From: Paludibacteraceae bacterium
Lineage (GTDB): Bacteria; Bacteroidota; Bacteroidia; Bacteroidales; Paludibacteraceae
Assembly (NCBI GenBank): GCA_947445425.1
Contig: CANFFA010000066.1
Span: 1-9,473 of the forward strand
Direction: 5' to 3'
Length of the DNA: 9,473 bases
Position numbers and translations under genes: made by a program. Within the stretch, counting starts at the first letter, position 1. Each line of letters begins with the position of its first letter. Below are positions 1 through 6,779 of this stretch, one piece after another. The notes under the pieces were generated by a model that saw only the letters and a program-made list of their open reading frames with translations, did not search any database and had not been told where the DNA came from.

Positions 1-69
1 GAAATCAGCGGGACATATTTCCCGCTGATTTCGCAGATAACGCAGATCCTGTTCGCAAAGTGAACAGGA
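1..69. repeat. Two hairpins at the left edge, 3' of the thioredoxin-like gene
   Basis: Bases 1-13 and 20-32 are perfect reverse complements (13-bp stem, GAAATCAGCGGGA, 6-nt loop), and the repeat may continue beyond the window. It is followed by CGCAGAT-like units (32-47). A second hairpin has an 8-bp stem, TCCTGTTC at 47-54 pairing with 62-69, loop 55-61. This lies 8 bp past the stop codon of the thioredoxin-like gene. Neither stem is followed by a clear T-run on the minus strand, so a classical intrinsic terminator is not supported, although the hairpins could stabilise the mRNA 3' end. From memory, AATCAGCGGGA / CGCAGAT hairpins recur between genes in Bacteroidota genomes; I could not verify this here. 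Confidence 0.6.
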
Positions 70-76
70 AACTGAA

Positions 77-550
77 TTATTTCATCTCCATCAAATGGAT
101 CTGATCCATGACCGCAACAAATTCTTCTTTGGATACATAACCCACCAGATACTTAGGATTTCCTTTCACGGGGAAAAACATCACTGTGGGTAACTGATGC
201 ACTCCAAGCGTTTCGGCAAGTTGCTTCTCTTCGTCAAAATTGATGCGATAGAATGTCAGTTTACTTTTATATTCCGTTGCCAAAGCTTCGTAAATTGGTA
301 AGGATTTTCTACACTGACTACACCATGCTGCCTCGAAAATAATAATAAGGGGCTGCGTGTTGAAGTGCTGTATAGAGTCATTGGTCAAAGTATAGTCGTA
401 AGTAAGTGTTCGAAACTCAAATTCACCAATCTTTTTGAATGATGATTCGGTTGAAGATTTTTGAACTACGGGTTCAACAGCAAAACTACTAGTAGCAATG
501 AAGAAACAAAGGGCAAGGAGATATGGATACTTCATTGTTTTTAAATGCAT
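77..550 (-). CDS. Exported thioredoxin-like protein (WCSQC active site)
   Basis: This 157-residue protein has an N-terminal signal peptide (hydrophobic stretch about residues 8-23, likely cut after SSFA at 24), so it should act in the periplasm. The rest is a compact thioredoxin fold: a beta strand (LIIIFEAAW), the redox pair C77 and C80 in WCSQC, a following helix, the NFDEEKQLAETLGVHQLPT segment with the cis-proline P121, and the FFPVKG strand. The family reduces, oxidises or isomerises disulfides; the SQ dipeptide between the cysteines does not by itself tell which. A second in-frame ATG at residue 6 (base 535) begins a more typical signal peptide (MKYPYLL) and may be the true start; the coordinates give the longest reading. 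The gene is separated from its upstream neighbour by a terminator and a 236-bp repeat, so it is probably transcribed alone. A role in reducing haem-site cysteines of the nearby cytochrome is possible but is only inference. Confidence 0.88.
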   Translation of the reverse strand: MHLKTMKYPYLLALCFFIATSSFAVEPVVQKSSTESSFKKIGEFEFRTLTYDYTLTNDSIQHFNTQPLIIIFEAAWCSQCRKSLPIYEALATEYKSKLTFYRINFDEEKQLAETLGVHQLPTVMFFPVKGNPKYLVGYVSKEEFVAVMDQIHLMEMK

Positions 551-610
551 TAAGGGTAAGTATGACCTATGATAAGTTAGAGGTGTGCTTTGGATTTTGG
601 ATCAAGAATT

Positions 611-846
611 AATGTCGTTAAGGTAAGCCTAAAGGGCTTAAAGGTGAATAGCCATAGGTGAAAACCTATGGAAATACAGGTAGTATATGAACAACCCTGA
701 AAGGGTTGAAGGTAATGAGTGATAGACATTCAACCCTTTCAGGGTTGTGGTGTTTTACGACTGTTCACCACGAGTTTCACTCGCGGCTATTCACCTTCAA
801 GCCCTATGGGCTTTTAAGAAAAATACTTTCTCAACTTAACGAAATT
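611..846. repeat. Long structured inverted-repeat element, copy A
   Basis: This is a 236-bp element filling most of the 360-bp gap between the thioredoxin-like and DUF1097-like genes. Imperfect ends AATGTCGTTAAG (611-622) and CTTAACGAAATT (835-846) match at 11 of 12 positions. Inside, AAGGTGAATAGCC (641-653) pairs perfectly with 785-797. Small hairpins, left to right, are: AAGCCT/GGGCTT (625-639), CCATAGGT-GAAA-ACCTATGG (652-671), CAACCCT-GAA-AGGGTTG (692-708), its exact reverse complement (731-747), CCACGAGT-TTC-ACTCGCGG (768-786, one mismatch) and AAGCCC-TAT-GGGCTT (799-813). The same architecture recurs at 6536-6770. No ORF is present, so if mobile it is non-autonomous (REP/BIME- or MITE-like). 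Confidence 0.85.
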
Positions 847-859
847 TATTGAAGTATAT

Positions 860-892
860 AAAAAAGGGCATCTCCATTAAAGAATGCCCTCT
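860..892 (-). terminator. Rho-independent terminator of the DUF1097-like gene
   Basis: On the minus strand a 7-bp stem (AGGGCAT, at 884-890 and 865-871) with a 12-nt loop is followed by a run of six T (860-865). It lies about 20 bp past the stop codon of the membrane-protein gene. On the plus strand the stem is followed by CTTTTAT, but no plus-strand gene ends here. It separates the upstream genes from the thioredoxin-like gene. Confidence 0.75.
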
Positions 893-910
893 TTTATAAA
901 ACAGAAACAG

Positions 911-1426
911 TTATTTGGAAAATCTCTTTTCTATTTTTCCACTTAAAACTGCCATTATCCAACCAAAAACAAGTCCAACAGTAGCATAAGTCATTTCGGC
1001 AACTAAAATATTACTGAAATTTGCTCCAGGCACATAGGTCCTTAATCCAAAACAAGTAGCACCGGCAATAAATAAACCAGGTATAAAATCCAACCAAGGT
1101 AGCTTTTCAAAATACATCACTGGAACAACAAAAAAAGCGATCGAAAATGGAATGGCCCAAAATCCCAATGCACCAAACCAGACACTACCTTGTATAATCA
1201 AACTGGCTGCAGAGATTCCAAGAAAATAGGCAATAAATGCTTTTACACCACCCTTTACACTACTCCCTGCAATGCCATACACGGCACTAGACATAAATGC
1301 AATCCAACCAAAGCCCTTGTTACCTACAGGCAAAACATAGGGAGATAATAACTGATCTACCACTTGGATCAATCCTGAAAAAACGCCAATTAAAAGTGCG
1401 ATACAGAAAAATTTCGTGAATTTCAT
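911..1426 (-). CDS. DUF1097-like inner-membrane protein
   Basis: This is a hydrophobic 171-residue protein with about six predicted membrane segments (roughly residues 6-26, 39-57, 61-80, 83-104, 113-133 and 141-162) and a short basic C-terminus (KIEKRFSK). The second half carries a DFIPGLFIAGATCFG segment, followed by a glycine-rich last helix (TVGLVFGWIMAV). These resemble the FxPGxFIxA and LGLIFGYAM segments I recall from E. coli YcdZ, a DUF1097 protein of similar length. The biochemical function of that family is not established, and nothing here shows what, if anything, it transports. The start codon lies 8 nt beyond a 7-nt-period repeat that fills the whole gap to the upstream HzsA/FGE-like gene, so the two could share a transcript. 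A terminator follows the stop codon. Confidence 0.75.
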   Translation of the reverse strand: MKFTKFFCIALLIGVFSGLIQVVDQLLSPYVLPVGNKGFGWIAFMSSAVYGIAGSSVKGGVKAFIAYFLGISAASLIIQGSVWFGALGFWAIPFSIAFFVVPVMYFEKLPWLDFIPGLFIAGATCFGLRTYVPGANFSNILVAEMTYATVGLVFGWIMAVLSGKIEKRFSK

Positions 1427-1536
1427 AAGAAAGTGTTTAACGATTAGTGTTTAGTGATTAGTGATTAGTGTTTAACGATTAGTGATTAGGTCGTACTTGC
1501 CGTTAATCACTAATCGTTAATCACTAAACACTATTT
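1427..1536. repeat. 7-nt-period inverted array, copy 1
   Basis: The whole 110-bp gap between the HzsA/FGE-like stop codon and the DUF1097-like start is built of heptamers. The left arm, in exact 7-nt register from 1435 to 1490, reads GTTTAAC, GATTAGT, GTTTAGT, GATTAGT, GATTAGT, GTTTAAC, GATTAGT, GATTAGG. An 11-nt spacer (1491-1501) follows, then the right arm from 1502 to 1536: GTTAATC, ACTAATC, GTTAATC, ACTAAAC, ACTATTT. The right arm is the reverse complement of the left-arm unit types, so the transcript folds into a hairpin that can pair in several 7-nt-shifted registers. The last unit touches the stop codon. It may act as a terminator or a processing or stability hairpin; no function is proven. 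Confidence 0.85.
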
Positions 1537-4500
1537 TTAGTCTTCAATGATGATACGTAAACCTACGTTGTGAACCCTTTGCCAAGGTAAAAACGACTTG
1601 CGGAAATAGGCCGTTGATGATTTGGGTGTGTCAATGTATGAACCACCACGAACCACTTTCTCGGCACTAGTTGCTTGTGCTTTTTCGTTATATGGATAAG
1701 GTATATAGTCTGACTTGGTCCATTCAGATACATTCCCTTGCATGTCGTACAATCCAAAAGCATTCGGTTTGTATCCACCCCCTTTTACGGTTAAGAAAGA
1801 ACCATCGTCAACTGTATTGTCCTTTGGATGATAGGTATAGTATTTATACCAAGCCCAAGTTTCTGGCATCGGTTGTGGATTTACACCCGCAACAGCTAAT
1901 TTATTCAATTGTTTGTCTGCAAAATTTTCGAAGCTTGCAAAGTTGGTGTTTAAATCGCCATACCAGAAATCAGATCCACTACCGGCACGACATGCCCATT
2001 CCCATTGTGCTTCTGTTGGAAGGCTAACCTTCATACCTGTTTTAGCACTTAATTTTTGGCAATAATCAATTGCATCATTGTAACTTACACGGATAGCCGA
2101 CTGCTCCGGACTGTTCGCCACATACCCTTCGTTGGTATGATCTTTCCATTGTTGTTGAATAAAACGACTGGTATGTTCTGGTTTCAAAGCACGCATCTGT
2201 TTGTTGCTCACTTCTATTTCTGACATCCAAAAACCTTTCTCAATTTTTACTGGACAAGCTGGAGAATAATCTGAATTTCCGGCTTTTCCCATTACAAATG
2301 AACCGGCTGGTACCCTTACGAAATTCATCTTGATACCATTGCCCAAGTCAACTGTTTTCTTGGTTTCTTTTTCTTTAGCAACTAAACCTTGTGCTTGTTC
2401 AGCAGTAAATGGCCATCCTTTCACTTTCACCTCTTTCTGAACTTTTTCAGTAGTGGCAACTGGCACATAAGGTGCAGGTTTAGCTTGTTTTTTCACATAT
2501 TCTGAATAAGCTTTAATTTCAGCTTGCCAGTCTACTCCTGCTCGACCATATTTCTCGGTTAATTCGATACGGCGTTTGATTTGATCGAAACCTTTAAACT
2601 CTTTGGCCTTAAATACACCGTGATAAGGGGCATTGAAGTCAATCCAATTATAGATTTTTCTCCACTCTTTATCGGTTAAAGTTACACCGTGGTGACCTTT
2701 TTTAAGCATTTGTACCAATGGACTTACATTACCAAAATACTCACCCGGATTCATTACCTCAATCTCCGCTTCTGGTCCTTGACGGTACACATAAGGATGG
2801 ATGTTTAAGTAGCTTCTACCGAATTTAGAGAAAGGATCAATTTGTCCTCCTGTGAAATCCATACCATTCTTTTTACCATTGTGACAAGCCATACAAGCAC
2901 GATCCAAGATGGGTTGCACTTCTAGCTCAAATGTAAAAGAACGGATACCACCTTCTGGTGTAGGCAACATCTCAGGTTTTTTCTTTGCTGCAATTGTAGC
3001 TTTAGGACTAGGAATTTGACTTTGGTCTTCGTGACAACCCGTACAAGAAATAACTTCACCTGGCATACCAGTCGTCCAACTACGCATCCATTGTAAGGCG
3101 CGACCTTCTCCATCTAATGGTTGCATAGAAATAGGGGTATTGGCAGGTACTTTAAAGCTTACAGAACCATCTGCTTCAATTGGCACTTCACCAATCAAAC
3201 GTTTTAAATCCCATCCACTTTGAATACCTTGTGCATCGTGATTGGAAGGAGAACGGTTGTAGGCATATTCATAAGCAAAAACACGTAAGGTTTTAGCCGT
3301 TCCTCTTGGTACTCCTTTAAGTCCTTCGCCTTCGTAAATATCTTGAATAAATACGGATGCTTCTTTGCTGTCTTCTTTTACTTTTTCTGGGATAACGGGA
3401 GGAATAGGTCTTTTAATGATAGGGCTTGCGCTCATATAACCTTCACCTTCAGTCTCCATCAATAAAGTAACATTGTCATAAATATCGACAAGATAAAGAC
3501 CCCACAAACCACCTTCGTTCATTTTGGCAGATACCAAGAAGTATTTGTCATCCAAAGGTGCTGGTTTTACAAACTGTGGCCAAACACCATCCACCAATTG
3601 ATCTTTTACAATAGGCGTAATCACACTATCGCGGTAAGGTATCTCTTGTACCATCCCTTTTTCAGCTTTACGAGATTTAGCAGGATCAAAAATGATCAAA
3701 CGTCCTGAACGAACCGTACCGTGGTGACCAGAAATTACACCGATAAATTTAGTAGAACTTCCTGGTAAAGGTTTGATATCGAAAGTACTGTTAGGAAAGT
3801 AAGAACCACTTTTGTATAGGGCTTTTTGCTCAGTACCATCTGGATTCATGTGCATTACAATACGTGAAAAATAATGCGTAAGGTCGGTATATTCCCAACG
3901 AACATACATCACTTTACCATTCTTCAAGACTACTGGCCCCCAGTTACTCTCTTGGTCAAAAGTTAAACGACGCATTTTTTGATTGCTTGGATCAATAAGG
4001 CAGAAGTTACCCACTTGATCGTCACCATTCACACAAGGAACTCCTTGATAACCAACATTTGAAGCAGCAATAATTTTACCGTTTGGAAGGTAAGTTGCAT
4101 CAAAGTACTCAAGATCTGACTCCTCTGGTTTGGTCACTTGTTTTAACCCTTTTCCGTCAACTCCTACTTCAAAAACTTGCCAATGATTCTTTTCATCTGC
4201 CATGGTGAACATGATACGGTCGGCATTCCAGTGCAAATTCAAATCAGGTACAGAAGAACCATTGCTAGGTTTGAAAATCGTTGCCGTTTTGACACTTTGA
4301 CGTAAATTGCTCAACATTGCAATTTCTCCATCAAAACCAGATTTGGGTGCCGATGGCATTTGTGACCAATTGTTGATTTGTGTTCCCATGTGTCCAGGAT
4401 TGCTGGAGCGGGCTTTGGAACCCAATTTATAGTGTCCAACAATGATTTTGTCCATATCCAAGACTGGATTGGCAAAAAGAATTTCTTTTTTTAATGCAAT

Positions 4501-5502
4501 GGCTTTTTTAGCATTGGCAATGGCTGCCGCATCTTTGCTGTAAATACCATTGAATCCAGCCTTTACTAAAGCTGACAATTGAGTTAGTTTCTCTTGATTT
4601 GCAGCTGCATCATACGCTTTATTGGTTTTCATATCATCAAAAGCCATTTGAACAGCTTTTAAATTAATCCATAGGATTTCATCCTCAAGTTTATTGATAT
4701 TGAAAACCTCTTTATACAATGATAAATAAGCAGTTGCTTGTTTATCAGCAGGTAGAGCCTCAATCTTTTTAATCTCCTCAGTGAAAAAAGTTTTCACTTT
4801 TAATTTATTAACAACAGCTTTCAATGCGGCAGCATCCCAATTTGAATGTCCGTTTGTCAACCAACATTGACCCACCATAGGACATTGCGGAAAGAAAGTA
4901 AAACACTCTTCAGGGAAACGTTTTTCCAAATCTGCAAATTCAGCCTGACCACTTTCACTTTGAATAGTGAAAATTGCTGGGACTTTATTTCCCTCATCAT
5001 CAACACCTATTTGCGCTTCAAAACGCACAAATTTTTTGTCTAAAGGAACAAGTATATACCCGTTTGGATTCACCAATACAGTATTCTCATACACCACATC
5101 ATTGATTTCCGTTGGATGATTGTGCGTATTTCTGTTTAATTTCACCTGACCCTTAATTTTCAAGTCGGTAAGTTTAACAGAAGAACCATCTTTAGCAATC
5201 AACTTACCATTGATCCACAAAGCATTGTCATCATATTTCCCATTAGATCCAGGTTTAACTACCAATGCAATTTGAGTTAAATTAGTAACATCAGCAGAAA
5301 TGGTTTTTAACTCTTTCGCCTTTACTTCTTCAGATTCTATAGGAAATCCCAATGCTTTTTGCCTTTTCTGCAAATCTGCTTTGTAGGCAATGGCAACGTC
5401 CACCCAAGTTGGTGCGGGTGCTACCTGTTTTTTAGGTGCTTGGGCTGTTAGGGATTGTAATACAATCGCAGCCACAAGTAGTAATCCTGTACGTTTAATC
5501 AT
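1537..5502 (-). CDS. Exported HzsA-related dihaem cytochrome with NPCBM-like and FGE/SUMF1-like domains
   Basis: This is a 1321-residue multidomain protein. Residues 1-22 form a Sec signal peptide ending TAQA. About 65-190 resembles an NPCBM carbohydrate-binding module (FEAQIGVDDEGNKVPAIFTIQ). About 225-345 is mostly helical. About 415-700 is a propeller with phrases typical of hydrazine synthase alpha-related proteins (YLPNGKIIAASN, VLKNGKVMYVRWEYTD, WGLYLVDIYDNVTLL). About 715-830 continues that family (FIQDIYEGEGLKGVPRGTAKTLRV, then IEADGSVSFKVPA) up to the first haem site, C820-TG-C823-H824. A second site, C870-MA-C873-H874, follows VQPILDRA. About 1050-1321 is an FGE/SUMF1 fold (VPAGSFVMG, LPTEAQWEWACRAG, FGLYDMQGNVSEW, VVRGGSY). 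The FGE copper-site cysteines are absent. True hydrazine synthase alpha has a haem before its propeller, and no such CXXCH is seen here, nor are the other subunits, so hydrazine synthesis is not supported. It is probably a periplasmic or surface-exposed electron-transfer or oxidoreductase protein of unknown substrate. The gene starts 4 bp after the propeller gene. Confidence 0.85.
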   Translation of the reverse strand: MIKRTGLLLVAAIVLQSLTAQAPKKQVAPAPTWVDVAIAYKADLQKRQKALGFPIESEEVKAKELKTISADVTNLTQIALVVKPGSNGKYDDNALWINGKLIAKDGSSVKLTDLKIKGQVKLNRNTHNHPTEINDVVYENTVLVNPNGYILVPLDKKFVRFEAQIGVDDEGNKVPAIFTIQSESGQAEFADLEKRFPEECFTFFPQCPMVGQCWLTNGHSNWDAAALKAVVNKLKVKTFFTEEIKKIEALPADKQATAYLSLYKEVFNINKLEDEILWINLKAVQMAFDDMKTNKAYDAAANQEKLTQLSALVKAGFNGIYSKDAAAIANAKKAIALKKEILFANPVLDMDKIIVGHYKLGSKARSSNPGHMGTQINNWSQMPSAPKSGFDGEIAMLSNLRQSVKTATIFKPSNGSSVPDLNLHWNADRIMFTMADEKNHWQVFEVGVDGKGLKQVTKPEESDLEYFDATYLPNGKIIAASNVGYQGVPCVNGDDQVGNFCLIDPSNQKMRRLTFDQESNWGPVVLKNGKVMYVRWEYTDLTHYFSRIVMHMNPDGTEQKALYKSGSYFPNSTFDIKPLPGSSTKFIGVISGHHGTVRSGRLIIFDPAKSRKAEKGMVQEIPYRDSVITPIVKDQLVDGVWPQFVKPAPLDDKYFLVSAKMNEGGLWGLYLVDIYDNVTLLMETEGEGYMSASPIIKRPIPPVIPEKVKEDSKEASVFIQDIYEGEGLKGVPRGTAKTLRVFAYEYAYNRSPSNHDAQGIQSGWDLKRLIGEVPIEADGSVSFKVPANTPISMQPLDGEGRALQWMRSWTTGMPGEVISCTGCHEDQSQIPSPKATIAAKKKPEMLPTPEGGIRSFTFELEVQPILDRACMACHNGKKNGMDFTGGQIDPFSKFGRSYLNIHPYVYRQGPEAEIEVMNPGEYFGNVSPLVQMLKKGHHGVTLTDKEWRKIYNWIDFNAPYHGVFKAKEFKGFDQIKRRIELTEKYGRAGVDWQAEIKAYSEYVKKQAKPAPYVPVATTEKVQKEVKVKGWPFTAEQAQGLVAKEKETKKTVDLGNGIKMNFVRVPAGSFVMGKAGNSDYSPACPVKIEKGFWMSEIEVSNKQMRALKPEHTSRFIQQQWKDHTNEGYVANSPEQSAIRVSYNDAIDYCQKLSAKTGMKVSLPTEAQWEWACRAGSGSDFWYGDLNTNFASFENFADKQLNKLAVAGVNPQPMPETWAWYKYYTYHPKDNTVDDGSFLTVKGGGYKPNAFGLYDMQGNVSEWTKSDYIPYPYNEKAQATSAEKVVRGGSYIDTPKSSTAYFRKSFLPWQRVHNVGLRIIIED

Positions 5503-5506
5503 AATT

Positions 5507-6451
5507 TTATTTAAGTTTAGTTGTTTTCAATATCTCGGCGATAACTTTTTTGTTATCAATGACTTTCACGCTTGAAATTTTTCCAAAGTTGATCTTATCA
5601 TTCAAAGACCATACAATATTTTTGTGGGTGTCAATTTCAATGATTTGCGGTTCATTTACGTTTTTATCTTTACAATGACCATCCCAATTACATATCAATC
5701 GGTTACCATTTTTTAGCTGAACGATTTGTGCCACATACAAAAGGTTTACCCCAACTATATCTTTATCTTTTACCTTTTCAATCACTTCACCAGTGGCCCG
5801 GCTAATGAGCATATATTGGTGAGCATCTCCACAAGAAACCAAAAAATTACCATTTTCCAATTCCAAGGCTGCAAATACAGTTCCTTCTGATTGGTAGGTT
5901 TTTACTGTCTTTCCCTCTTTGTCTAATTCCGATAAAATACTTTTTCCAAAAAAAGGTACCAAGTAGTTACCATTTTTTAGTTTAGTAATATTGCGAAATT
6001 GGGAGTGAGCTTTTTCTAAATTCGTTTCAAAACTAATCTCTTTTCTGACTTTCCCTTTTGTGTCTAGCTCTACTATTTTGGAGGGTTTACCACAAATGCC
6101 TAGTAGATAGCCACCGTCAGGTAGTGCGATGGCGCACTGTATTTCATTCGCTACTTCTGTAGGATAATCCCAAATCACCTGGTGGTCGAGGGATACTAAT
6201 TTTGCACCATGTTTGTAGGAATAAATCACTTCTGCATTGGCATTCATGCTTACACAATTGCATTCTTGCCCTTTTTCTAGTGGATGATTCCAAATCTCTT
6301 TTTTACTCTCCTTTTCTGCAATGGATATTTTCTTTGAACCAGATCCACTCATTAAAAGATAGCTCTCAGTTGAAAACAGTGCGTTTGTGCAAAATAGCAC
6401 AAGCAGGAACAATAATGTTTTCTTTATCATCTTTGTGTTTTTATAGTGCAT
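5507..6451 (-). CDS. Exported beta-propeller-like (PQQ/NHL-type) protein
   Basis: This 314-residue protein has a signal peptide (hydrophobic core about residues 12-26, TNALFS). The rest is built from repeats of about 40-48 residues with the pattern L-x-NG-N-x-LV: LPDGGYLL (110), LKNGNYLV (158), LENGNFLV (198) and LKNGNRLI (246). These alternate with acidic turns of the I-x-E-L/I-D type (127, 174, 271). This is typical of WD40/PQQ-like or arylsulfotransferase-type propellers, with perhaps five or six blades. No catalytic motif is evident, so a binding or scaffold role is possible. An inner ATG at residue 8 (base 6430) gives a cleaner signal peptide (MIKKTLLFLL), and a promoter-like match places it better than the first ATG; the coordinates give the longest reading. 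The stop codon is 4 bp from the start of the HzsA/FGE-like gene, so the two are probably co-translated and may act together outside the cytoplasm. Confidence 0.85.
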   Translation of the reverse strand: MHYKNTKMIKKTLLFLLVLFCTNALFSTESYLLMSGSGSKKISIAEKESKKEIWNHPLEKGQECNCVSMNANAEVIYSYKHGAKLVSLDHQVIWDYPTEVANEIQCAIALPDGGYLLGICGKPSKIVELDTKGKVRKEISFETNLEKAHSQFRNITKLKNGNYLVPFFGKSILSELDKEGKTVKTYQSEGTVFAALELENGNFLVSCGDAHQYMLISRATGEVIEKVKDKDIVGVNLLYVAQIVQLKNGNRLICNWDGHCKDKNVNEPQIIEIDTHKNIVWSLNDKINFGKISSVKVIDNKKVIAEILKTTKLK

Positions 6452-6460
6452 TTAAGGTGT

Positions 6461-6491
6461 TAAACATAAGAATATGACCTTATTAGTCAAT
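6461..6491 (-). promoter_or_regulatory. Possible Bacteroidota-type promoter for the propeller-HzsA operon
   Basis: On the minus strand, ATTG (6488-6491) is followed after 19 nt by TATGTTTA (6461-6468). These match the Bacteroidota sigma consensus TTTG-N17-23-TANNTTTG with one mismatch in each box. Transcription would then begin close to the first ATG of the propeller gene, giving a leader of about 25 nt if the inner ATG at 6430 is used. The site lies just upstream of an operon whose preceding gene is 328 bp away, across a repeat element. AT-rich DNA yields such matches by chance, hence the low confidence. Confidence 0.3.
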
Positions 6492-6492
6492 T

Positions 6493-6529
6493 AATTCATA
6501 TTCAAAAAAATATCTTTGAAATATGAATT
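6493..6529. repeat. Inverted repeat upstream of the propeller-HzsA promoter
   Basis: AATTCATATT (6493-6502) and AATATGAATT (6520-6529) are perfect reverse complements. The stem extends inward with CAAA/TTTG after one bulged A, giving about 14 bp and a loop of about 8 nt. It lies between the structured repeat element and the promoter-like site. It could be a regulator-binding operator, a hairpin or chance AT-rich symmetry; nothing in the window distinguishes these. Confidence 0.4.
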
Positions 6530-6535
6530 ATGAAT

Positions 6536-6770
6536 CAATGTCGTTTAGTTAAGCCTGAAGGGCTTAAAGGTGAATAGCCATAGGTGAAACCTATGGATGG
6601 ACATGTAGTATACGACCAACCCTGAAAGGGTTGAAGGTGATAAACAATTAACATTCAACCCTTTCAGGGTTGTTGTCTTTTTTGCAATTTACCACGAGTT
6701 TCACTCGTGGCTATTCACCTTCAAGCCCTTTGGGCTTTTAAAAAACCATTGAATTAACTAAACGACATTG
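6536..6770. repeat. Long structured inverted-repeat element, copy B
   Basis: This 235-bp element has perfect 17-bp terminal inverted repeats, CAATGTCGTTTAGTTAA (6536-6552) and its reverse complement (6754-6770). An internal 13-bp pair, AAGGTGAATAGCC (6567-6579) with 6709-6721, closes the middle. Hairpins: AAGCCT-GAA-GGGCTT (6551-6565), CCATAGGT-GAA-ACCTATGG (6578-6596), CAACCCT-GAA-AGGGTTG (6617-6633), the reverse complement of the last (6656-6672), CCACGAGT-TTC-ACTCGTGG (6692-6710) and AAGCCC-TTT-GGGCTT (6723-6737). It has the same order and orientation as copy A at 611-846. It starts 9 bp past the lsrF-like stop codon and may end that transcript. It has no ORF; with the flanking promoter-like site it occupies the whole 328-bp gap. 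Confidence 0.88.
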
Positions 6771-6779
6771 AATTATAAA

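Noticed and set aside
611..846. Insertion sequence with a transposase
   Set aside because: Terminal inverted repeats are present, but the element is only about 236 bp and encodes no protein; at most it is non-autonomous.
1427..1536. CRISPR array
   Set aside because: Units are 7 nt with no unique spacers, and the array reverses orientation in the middle. It is a tandem/inverted repeat, not CRISPR.
1537..5502. Hydrazine synthase / anammox gene
   Set aside because: Both CXXCH sites lie after the propeller, the N-terminal haem site is absent, an FGE-like domain is fused, and no beta/gamma subunits or other nitrogen genes are visible. Only relatedness to HzsA is supported.
6536..6552. Common origin of the element ends (GTTTAGTTAA) and the heptamer arrays (GTTTAGT)
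   Set aside because: The shared stretch is only about 7 nt of AT-rich sequence and the 7-nt register does not continue into the element; chance similarity is sufficient.
6536..6770. Riboswitch or structured leader of the propeller gene
   Set aside because: The same structure occurs upstream of an unrelated gene, both ends carry inverted repeats, and no known riboswitch core is recognisable. A repeat element explains it better.
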